Part shown: one piece after another, positions 20,721 to 26,650 of the stretch
Numbering within the stretch: the stretch's first letter is position 1
Layout of the letters: each line of letters opens with the position of its first letter
Assembly (NCBI GenBank): GCA_905197485.1
Contig: CAJJYZ010000035.1
Coordinates: forward strand, 1 to 26,650
Direction: 5' to 3'
DNA: 26,650 bases
Source: an uncultured Lachnospiraceae bacterium
GTDB lineage: Bacteria; Bacillota; Clostridia; Lachnospirales; Lachnospiraceae
Notes under the pieces: generated by a model
What the model was told of the DNA's origin: nothing
Databases searched by the model: none
Seen by the model: only the letters and a program-made list of their open reading frames with translations
Program-made: the position numbers and the translations under genes

Positions 20721-22637
20721 ATGGGAAATACAAAGAAGACCTATTCATATGAGATTGGGGAATTAGACCATTATTTATTTGGCCAGGGAAATCATTATGA
20801 AATTTATAAAAAATTAGGTGCGCATAAGGCAAAAAGAGGACGAGCAGAAGGTGTTTATTTTGCAGTATGGGCTCCGCATGCAGTCTCCGTATCAGTAGTA
20901 GGTGAATTTAACGATTGGGATAAGGATAAGAATCCGATGGAGCGAGGAGAGCCGCTGGGAATCTATACTTGTTTTGTGCCGGGAGCTGAGGAAGGAATGC
21001 TATACAAGTTCTGTATTCAGACACAGACAGGAAAGTTCTTATATAAGGCAGACCCATTTGCGAATAGTTTCGAGATGCGTCCGGGAACAGCTTCCAAGAT
21101 TACAGACATCAGTCATCTGCGTTGGACAGATAATGACTGGATGGAGAAGAGAAAAGAATGGAACCACCATGAGAATCCTGTATCCATTTACGAGGTACAT
21201 ATGGGTTCCTGGAAGCGCCATGCAGGCTGCAAAGAAGACGACGGCTTCTATACATACCGCGAATTTGCGGATGAAGTGATTAAATATATGAAAGATATGG
21301 GCTATACGCATATCGAACTGATGGGAATAGCGGAGCATCCGTTTGATGGTTCCTGGGGATATCAGGTGACAGGCTACTATGCGCCGACATCCAGGTACGG
21401 TACGCCGGAAGATTTTGCATATATGATTAATAAGTTCCATAAGAATAAAATCGGAGTCATTCTCGACTGGGTACCGGCACACTTCCCGAAGGATGAACAT
21501 GGGCTTGCAGATTTTGACGGAACACCGTTATTCGAATATGGCGACCCGAAGAAGGGGGAACACCCGGACTGGGGAACGAAGATTTTCGACTACGGGAAAT
21601 CCGAAGTTCGGAACTTCCTGATTGCCAATGCACTATTTTGGATTGAGCATTTTCACATTGACGGACTCCGCGTGGATGCGGTTGCTTCTATGTTATATTT
21701 AGACTATGGAAAACAGGATGGACAATGGATTGCGAACGAATACGGCGGAAACCAGAATCTAGATGCGATTGAATTCTTCAAGCATCTAAATTCTGTTGTG
21801 CTTGGAAGAAATCATGGCGCGCTTATGATTGCAGAAGAATCGACTGCGTGGCCAAAGGTTACGGATAAACCGGAGAATGATGGGCTTGGATTCAGTTTGA
21901 AATGGAATATGGGATGGATGCATGATTTTACAGAATATATGAAACTAGACCCGTATTTCCGAAAACCGAACCATCACCTAATGACATTTGCGATGTCCTA
22001 TGCGTACAGTGAGAATTACATTCTTGTATTATCCCATGACGAAGTCGTGCACCTGAAATGTTCCATGTTGAATAAGATGCCGGGACTTGGGTTTGACAAG
22101 TTTGCCAATTTAAAGGTTGGATATGCTTTTATGATGGGGCATCCGGGTAAGAAGCTTTTATTCATGGGACAAGAGTTCGCTCAGCTTCGTGAATGGAGTG
22201 AAGCGAGAGAGTTGGACTGGTTCTTGCTTGAAGAGGAGAATCATCAGGCAATCCAGAACTTTACAAGGGATTTGCTGAAGCTTTACCGTAAGAATAAGGC
22301 AATGTACGAGTGTGATAATGAGCCGTCAGGATTTGAATGGATTAATGCCAATGATGCGGATAGAAGCATCTATAGCTTTGTAAGACATTCAAAAGACGGC
22401 AAGAAAAATCTGCTGTTCGTATGTAACTTCACTCCGGTGGAACGTCCGGAATATCGGGTAGGCGTTCCGAGAAGGAAACAGTATAAGCTCGTTTTAAATA
22501 GCGATGAGAAGTGTTATGGAGGAAGCGGCGAAGAAAGACCAAAGGTCTATAAGGCAGTGAAGAGCGAGTGTGATAGAAGAGATTACTCTTTCGCATATCC
22601 ATTGCCGGCATATGGCGTTGCGGTATTTGAGTTTTAA
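20721..22637 (+). CDS. glgB: 1,4-alpha-glucan branching enzyme (GH13)
   Basis: 638 residues, normal GlgB length. It makes alpha-1,6 branches in glycogen. An N-terminal CBM48-like domain lies at about 38-115, then the GH13 barrel. Predicted catalytic residues are Asp319 (GLRVDAV), Glu372 (IAEEST) and Asp440 (LSHDEVVH). After the last motif the usual HGKxSM is HLKCSMLNKMPGLGF here, a variant segment next to the active site. The ATG has GGAAGGTG upstream. No other glycogen genes adjoin it, so this is a standalone glgB with its own terminator. Confidence 0.95.
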   Translation: MGNTKKTYSYEIGELDHYLFGQGNHYEIYKKLGAHKAKRGRAEGVYFAVWAPHAVSVSVVGEFNDWDKDKNPMERGEPLGIYTCFVPGAEEGMLYKFCIQTQTGKFLYKADPFANSFEMRPGTASKITDISHLRWTDNDWMEKRKEWNHHENPVSIYEVHMGSWKRHAGCKEDDGFYTYREFADEVIKYMKDMGYTHIELMGIAEHPFDGSWGYQVTGYYAPTSRYGTPEDFAYMINKFHKNKIGVILDWVPAHFPKDEHGLADFDGTPLFEYGDPKKGEHPDWGTKIFDYGKSEVRNFLIANALFWIEHFHIDGLRVDAVASMLYLDYGKQDGQWIANEYGGNQNLDAIEFFKHLNSVVLGRNHGALMIAEESTAWPKVTDKPENDGLGFSLKWNMGWMHDFTEYMKLDPYFRKPNHHLMTFAMSYAYSENYILVLSHDEVVHLKCSMLNKMPGLGFDKFANLKVGYAFMMGHPGKKLLFMGQEFAQLREWSEARELDWFLLEEENHQAIQNFTRDLLKLYRKNKAMYECDNEPSGFEWINANDADRSIYSFVRHSKDGKKNLLFVCNFTPVERPEYRVGVPRRKQYKLVLNSDEKCYGGSGEERPKVYKAVKSECDRRDYSFAYPLPAYGVAVFEF

Positions 22638-22653
22638 AAAGATAGTTTTTCAT

Positions 22654-22683
22654 GGAATAGGATTCTGGAGGAATATCCTATTC
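22654..22683 (+). terminator. first hairpin after glgB
   Basis: GAATAGGAT (22655-22663) pairs with ATCCTATTC (22675-22683) across an 11-base loop. No T run follows, so it may stabilise the mRNA end; the stronger terminator is just downstream. Confidence 0.5.
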
Positions 22684-22687
22684 GGTG

Positions 22688-22738
22688 AACAAGGCTGGAA
22701 ATCATGCTATAATAGCATTCTTTCCAGCCTTGTTTTTT
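22688..22738 (+). terminator. strong intrinsic terminator of glgB
   Basis: AACAAGGCTGGAAA (22688-22701) pairs with TTTCCAGCCTTGTT (22721-22734). An inner ATGCTA/TAGCAT stem extends it, and a T run continues to 22738. The right arm with the T run is repeated, without its partner arm, at 24064-24088. Its complement carries an A-run, so it terminates mainly rightward transcription. Confidence 0.9.
22714..22738 (+). repeat. terminator-arm direct repeat, left copy
   Basis: AGCAT-NN-TTTCCAGCCTTGTTTTTT, 25 bp. It is identical at 23 positions to 24064-24088. The two copies flank the MFS transporter gene. The left copy is part of a complete hairpin. Confidence 0.75.
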
Positions 22739-22765
22739 AAGCCTTATATATTTATTAGACTACCT

Positions 22766-23980
22766 TTATTCATTTAAAATCTTCAATTCCTTTTCTTTTT
22801 GGGGAATACAGAATTTTATAAAACAAATTGCCATGATAAGGATAAGAGGGAATATACTTCCCACAAGCATACCAGCTTTCATGTTATCATTTGCATTTTG
22901 TGTAATAATACCGATAATGTAAGGTCCTATGGAGGCGCCTAAATCTCCGCCTATTGCAAGTAAAGCAAAAAGTGCCGTTCCGCCTAAAGGTATCTTGCTT
23001 GAAGCAATACTGATTGAACCCGGCCACATAATCCCGACCGAAAATCCGCAAATGATACAACCCAATAATCTAAGAATAGGATTGGCAGAAATAGCTGTAA
23101 GCAGATAGCAGGCGAGACATAAAATTCCTGAGCCTAACATAAAATTGTTCAGGTTCATTTTATGACCGAATTTTCCGTATATCACACGACTAAGACCCAT
23201 TGCTACGGCGAACAGACATGGACCGATTAAATCACCGAAATTTTTTGGGAATCCTAAGGTTGATTCCACGTAAGCAGATGCCCATTGTGCCATGGAGGCT
23301 TCACTTGCTCCGGCGCCAATCATCAACAGAATGAACAGCCAAAAAGAGGGTTTGCCTAACAACTGTTTGAGAGTCATTCCTTTTCCTTCGTCTGTCAATC
23401 GTTCGATTGGACAATACATAAAATTATAGGCATTTAATAATGGAATTATAGCCCATAAGCAGGTCAGAATATGCCAGTTTTCTATTCCGAATAAAGAAAA
23501 GAATAGTGTGGAAATAAGAATGACTCCCACAACTCCCCAGCAATAGAATGAATGCAAAAGACTCATGACACTATCCTTATTCTCAAATGGACAAGCTTCT
23601 ACGATGGGACTGACTAATACTTCTACAAGTCCGCTTCCTATAGCGTATATGACTACGCTGATTAAGATTCCAATAAGTGGGCTTGGAGTTACATTGGGAA
23701 GAAATGCTAATGAGATAAGTCCGATAGCAGATGTTACCTGTGATGCAACTACGCTTTTTCTGTAACCTATTTTGTCCACAAAGTTGGCGCAAAATATATC
23801 TACAAGAATCTGGATAATGTAAAAAACAGTTGAAATCAACGCAATCTGTCCAAGTGGGATAGCAAATTCAGTATGGAACCTCAAAAATAGAAGAGGTGCA
23901 AAATTTGCTACAATTGCCTGAGTAATAAACCCGATATAGCAGGTAATCAGTGTTTTCTTATAATTTTTTTGTTTAGCCAT
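22766..23980 (-). CDS. major facilitator superfamily transporter
   Basis: 404 residues from the ATG at 23980, which has AGGAGG five bases upstream; the frame extends 26 codons further but across the promoter. About twelve hydrophobic segments in two halves. A motif A-like loop, VDKIGYRKSVV, lies between segments 2 and 3, and a central cytoplasmic loop (about residues 190-205) carries charged residues. LLHSFYCWG in the first half resembles sugar/FucP-like MFS branches, but substrate cannot be assigned. It lies opposite to its neighbours and between two copies of the glgB terminator arm, suggesting later insertion. Confidence 0.87.
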   Translation of the reverse strand: MAKQKNYKKTLITCYIGFITQAIVANFAPLLFLRFHTEFAIPLGQIALISTVFYIIQILVDIFCANFVDKIGYRKSVVASQVTSAIGLISLAFLPNVTPSPLIGILISVVIYAIGSGLVEVLVSPIVEACPFENKDSVMSLLHSFYCWGVVGVILISTLFFSLFGIENWHILTCLWAIIPLLNAYNFMYCPIERLTDEGKGMTLKQLLGKPSFWLFILLMIGAGASEASMAQWASAYVESTLGFPKNFGDLIGPCLFAVAMGLSRVIYGKFGHKMNLNNFMLGSGILCLACYLLTAISANPILRLLGCIICGFSVGIMWPGSISIASSKIPLGGTALFALLAIGGDLGASIGPYIIGIITQNANDNMKAGMLVGSIFPLILIMAICFIKFCIPQKEKELKILNE

Positions 23981-24014
23981 AATAACCTCCTGCAAATTAT
24001 AAATCTCGAATCGT

Positions 24015-24043
24015 ATTATATCAAAGAAATCATATGAGGTAAA
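24015..24043 (-). promoter_or_regulatory. promoter of the MFS gene
   Basis: On the minus strand, TTTACC (24043-24038), 17 bases and TATAAT (24020-24015), with a ~35-base leader before the ATG. The -35 box matches four of six consensus bases. Confidence 0.5.
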
Positions 24044-24063
24044 GTCGCAAAATTCCACTGTGG

Positions 24064-24088
24064 AGCATGATTTCCAGCCTTGTTTTTT
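24064..24088 (+). repeat. terminator-arm direct repeat, right copy
   Basis: Same 25-bp sequence as 22714-22738 with two mismatches, followed by one more T (24089). No matching left arm exists here, so it cannot form the original hairpin and is likely an orphan half. Confidence 0.75.
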
Positions 24089-24118
24089 TGAATTCTATGT
24101 GCTAGACTAATTACATTC

Positions 24119-24135
24119 ACTTGAATTCTTCAAGT
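24119..24135. repeat. 17-bp inverted repeat upstream of the Rpn gene
   Basis: ACTTGAA-TTC-TTCAAGT, perfect 7-base arms. A second palindrome, TGGGGA-T-TCCCCA, lies at 24174-24186. Neither has a T run. The role is unknown; both lie in the 336-base interval between the MFS and Rpn genes, which holds no other gene I can support. Confidence 0.5.
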
Positions 24136-24228
24136 ATGTTGTAACAATTCATTTTTATCTGAAGAACATTTCGTGGGGATTCCCCAAGAACTTTCAGCAG
24201 AGCAATTTTGATATTTCCGGAGAAAATC

Positions 24229-24257
24229 TTGATATTCCCAGGTGTATTTTCTATACT
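24229..24257 (+). promoter_or_regulatory. promoter of the Rpn-family gene
   Basis: TTGATA (24229-24234), 17 bases, TATACT (24252-24257). The -35 box lies in the second of two 22-bp-spaced similar segments (TTGATATTTCCGGAG near 24208 and TTGATATTCCCAGG at 24229), a possible tandem operator. Confidence 0.6.
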
Positions 24258-24316
24258 ATAATTATATAGATACTCCTTTTTTCGCGGAAATATCCAAAAG
24301 AAAAGGAGGATATTGT

Positions 24317-25234
24317 ATGGAACTAAAAGAAAACAGAGAATGCAAGAATAGTGTGTTTGTGGACTTGTTTTATGAGGATGAGACAGCAGAAGAGAATGAT
24401 ATCTCTCTTTACAATGCACTTCATGATGAGCCGCTTCCACCTGGTACTGCAATTGAGAAAATTCGTGTAGATAATAAACTTTACATGAATTTTAAGAATG
24501 ATGTGTCATTTGGAATCGGTGGGAAGGTGTTGGTGTTTGGAGAACACCAGTCTACGGTAAATGAAAATATGCCTTTACGGAGTCTTTTGTACCTTGGAAG
24601 AGCGTATGAACAGATTGTTCCGGTGAAAGACCGTTATCGTAGAAAGATGGTAAAAATTCCGAAGCCGGAGATTTATACATTCTACAATGGCAAAGAAAAG
24701 TGGGAGAAAGAAAAGATATTGAAACTTTCGGACGCGTTTATGGTTCAAGACGAAGAGCCTGATGTCGAATTGAAAGTAAAAGTCATCAATATCAATCTGG
24801 GAGAGAAACATGAAATATTAGAGCGTTGTCATGTCTTGAAAGAGTATAGCATTTTTATAGATACGATTCGGAAGTATCAGGATGCGGATGTAGATGAGCC
24901 TTATCGGAAAGCTATCGAGGAATGCATTGAGAAAGACATTCTTGCAGACTATCTTAGGAAAAAAGGAAGCGAAGTGGTCAATATGTTGATGTCAGAATAT
25001 AATTACGAGCAGGATATAGAAGTACAAAGAGAAGAGGCTTATGAGGAAGGGAAAAAGTCTGGGCTTGTTGAAGGTAGATTAGAGGGAGAGAGATTAGGCA
25101 GAGAAGAAGGGGAAGCGGCTTTCGCAAAGTTAGTGCAATTTCTAATGAATAACAATCGTTTGGATGATTTGAAGAAAGTAATAGAGGATTCGAAGTATAG
25201 GAAAGCGCTGTTAAAGGAAATTCATATTGAATGA
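24317..25234 (+). CDS. Rpn-family PD-(D/E)XK nuclease/transposase-like protein, complete
   Basis: 305 residues from the ATG at 24317, with AAGGAGG seven bases upstream; the upstream extension covers the promoter. Nuclease-like core: Asp62 in NDVSF, then VLVFGEHQST with Glu76 and Gln78, then NMPLRSLLYLGRAYE. This is the Rpn/YhgA form of PD-(D/E)XK, with ExQ in place of ExK. Residues ~200-230 (EECIEKDILADYLRKKGSEV) are a family-conserved helical part, followed by a Glu/Lys/Arg/Gly-rich coil (235-268) and a terminal helix. Family members have been linked to recombination and DNA cleavage. It is a paralog of the partial gene at the left edge. Confidence 0.85.
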   Translation: MELKENRECKNSVFVDLFYEDETAEENDISLYNALHDEPLPPGTAIEKIRVDNKLYMNFKNDVSFGIGGKVLVFGEHQSTVNENMPLRSLLYLGRAYEQIVPVKDRYRRKMVKIPKPEIYTFYNGKEKWEKEKILKLSDAFMVQDEEPDVELKVKVININLGEKHEILERCHVLKEYSIFIDTIRKYQDADVDEPYRKAIEECIEKDILADYLRKKGSEVVNMLMSEYNYEQDIEVQREEAYEEGKKSGLVEGRLEGERLGREEGEAAFAKLVQFLMNNNRLDDLKKVIEDSKYRKALLKEIHIE

Positions 25235-25316
25235 AAAGTCTAATTCCCATCTATGTTTAACATCATAAACTTAAGAAAATGGCAATTAGAAATATTGAAA
25301 AGTGGGAAAGGGAGAT

Positions 25317-26537
25317 ATGTTAGGTATAGGGAAAGAAGAAAAAACATTGCTTAGTGGAAGAATTTTGACAAATATGGGCGACAGCATGTTTTTTATGATG
25401 GTGCTCTGGTATTTTAATGAGGAATTTTCTTCACCAATGCTGTTATCTCTGGTATTTGCCATTTCATCTTTGATAGATATGTTATCTTTTTTATTAGGAC
25501 CAATAGTTGATAGGACAAGCGCGAAATGGAATCTTTTTTTGGTAAGTATGTTACAGACGGTAAGTGTATTTCTGCTGTGGATATTGATAAACTTTTTAAA
25601 TAAAGATATAAGTAGCTTTCTCTTATTATTTTGTTTAATAATCGTATATACGATATCAATGATAATTTATCCGGCTGGTGAGAAGCTGATTCCGGTTTTT
25701 GCAAAAGAGAAGGATTTGCTCAAGGTTAATAGTTTGTTTCAAACAAGTGAGAAGGTATTAGATATTTTGTTTAATGCAGTCTCTACAATTCTTATTAGCT
25801 TTTTGGGCTTCAATATTATTTTAATGTTTGTAATTCTATTTTTGGGAGTTGCAACGAAATTGTATCAAGTTGTTTCCATAAGTGTAGAAAAAATAGGGAA
25901 TATTGAGAGTAATAATAACCTAGAGCATGGATATTCTTTTTACAGGTATATCAATGACCTATCGGATGGAATTAAGGAAATGAAATCCCATTCAGAAATA
26001 TTGAAGTTATTTTTACCATTGAGTATCTCAAATTTATTTTACGGGATTGCAATAGTCGGGTTACCGATTATATCACAGGTTTATATTAGTACTCAGGCAT
26101 ATGGATATGGAACTCTTTTGATGAGTTCGTCTTTAGGGGGAATGTTAGGAGCAATATTAATTGGAAAATTTGAAAGCAGCATTCAAAATCCAAGAAAGTA
26201 TGCATGTGTTTTCCTGATGATTGCAGGAGTAGCATGGACGTTGATTCCTATCACAATGCCAAAATGTTTTTTGATTTCTTATATATGTATTTTTATTAGC
26301 AATTGTGCTATTAATACGATGAATGTCATGTTTATCTCATTGATGCAGAAACAAATAGAGCAATCGCTTTTAGGAAGAGTATCTACATTTACGGAGAGTT
26401 TGGTTTCCATTATGATTCCGTTTGGAAATATGCTTGGGGGATTCTTACTTGTTCATTGTAGTGTATTATTTGTGGTAATTTTATACGGAGTTTCATTGGT
26501 ACTATGTGCGATTACATATTTGTGTGTTGGAAGATAA
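25317..26537 (+). CDS. MFS-type permease, macrolide-efflux-like
   Basis: 406 residues from the ATG at 25317, which has AAAGGGAG close upstream; GTG at 25302 would add five residues but lacks a ribosome site. About twelve hydrophobic segments. LLSGRILTNMGDSMFFMMVLWY at the N-terminus (in pieces GRILTNMGDS and LWYF) and the GPIVDRTSAKWN loop resemble the MFS_3 / macrolide-efflux group. A longer central hydrophilic stretch lies near residues 190-225. The DNA is more AT-rich than the hdr operon. The substrate is unknown; drug resistance should not be assumed. Confidence 0.83.
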   Translation: MLGIGKEEKTLLSGRILTNMGDSMFFMMVLWYFNEEFSSPMLLSLVFAISSLIDMLSFLLGPIVDRTSAKWNLFLVSMLQTVSVFLLWILINFLNKDISSFLLLFCLIIVYTISMIIYPAGEKLIPVFAKEKDLLKVNSLFQTSEKVLDILFNAVSTILISFLGFNIILMFVILFLGVATKLYQVVSISVEKIGNIESNNNLEHGYSFYRYINDLSDGIKEMKSHSEILKLFLPLSISNLFYGIAIVGLPIISQVYISTQAYGYGTLLMSSSLGGMLGAILIGKFESSIQNPRKYACVFLMIAGVAWTLIPITMPKCFLISYICIFISNCAINTMNVMFISLMQKQIEQSLLGRVSTFTESLVSIMIPFGNMLGGFLLVHCSVLFVVILYGVSLVLCAITYLCVGR

Positions 26538-26650
26538 GATAGACATATGCAGAAGAGATTTAAAAAGGTTGAAGGAGACTGTAATTTATTCTGTGTTTGC
26601 AACATTTACGAAAGAAGGTGCCTCTCGCAAATACTATACATCATTCTGCA
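26538..26650 (+). other. right-edge sequence, possible start of another gene
   Basis: Two frames are open to the window edge, one from ATG at 26547 and one containing TTG at 26569 (continuing KETVIYSVFATFTKEG). Neither has a decisive ribosome site or recognisable product. No terminator is visible after the permease gene, so a co-transcribed gene may begin here. Confidence 0.25.

Noticed and set aside
22688..24089. Insertion sequence around the MFS gene
   Set aside because: There is no transposase and no terminal inverted repeats; the flanking direct repeats are copies of a terminator arm, which fits recombination better than transposition.
25302..25316. GTG start for the right-hand permease
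   Set aside because: No ribosome site precedes it, while the ATG at 25317 has AAAGGGAG upstream; the spacing is short, so some doubt remains.

Overview
The window looks like a chromosomal segment from an anaerobic, low-to-moderate-GC Firmicute, most likely a gut-type Lachnospiraceae (Clostridia). Supporting signs are strong AAGGAGG ribosome sites, AT-rich intergenic DNA, U-tract hairpin terminators, a sporulation gene (spmB), a Rex-type operator, and Rpn-family proteins of the kind common in that group. No rRNA, tRNA, CRISPR array or intact insertion sequence was seen. The species cannot be fixed from the sequence alone.

Layout. At the left edge lies the 3' end of an Rpn-family gene, converging on an S66 (LD-carboxypeptidase/MccF-like) peptidase. 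Divergent from the peptidase is the main feature, a tight 12-gene operon (1609-12809): an LDH-fold malate dehydrogenase, hdrB-hdrC-hdrA, an MvhD/FlxD protein, two iron-sulfur proteins (FlxC- and FlxB-like), an NAD(P)H/FAD FlxA-like protein, a soluble FrdB-like iron-sulfur protein, a soluble FrdA-like flavoprotein, and class I fumarase alpha and beta. It starts from one clear promoter whose -35 box lies inside an 18-bp Rex-like operator. After it come a YoaK (DUF1275) membrane protein and spmB. Facing them are a DUF885 metallopeptidase-like protein and a bioY biotin transporter gene. Around bioY are two rightward promoter-to-terminator units without large ORFs, whose promoters resemble each other. 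Next are a 922-residue TPR/acidic-repeat/AAA+ protein, glgB, an MFS transporter flanked by copies of a terminator arm, a full-length Rpn-family protein, and a second MFS-type permease at the right edge.

How the genes work together. The operon encodes oxaloacetate -> malate -> fumarate -> succinate, together with a complete HdrABC-FlxABCD-type module. HdrA-type complexes are known flavin-based electron-bifurcating enzymes, and Flx supplies electrons from NAD(P)H. I infer that NADH oxidation is coupled to fumarate reduction and possibly to ferredoxin reduction in the cytoplasm, without quinone or membrane anchor. The FrdA/FrdB pair resembles thiol:fumarate reductase, except that the CCG-domain module usually fused to TfrB is present only as the separate HdrB. 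Control by Rex, which responds to NADH/NAD+, would fit an electron-sink pathway. The components belong to known families; the coupling of this set to fumarate reduction is the inference most worth testing.
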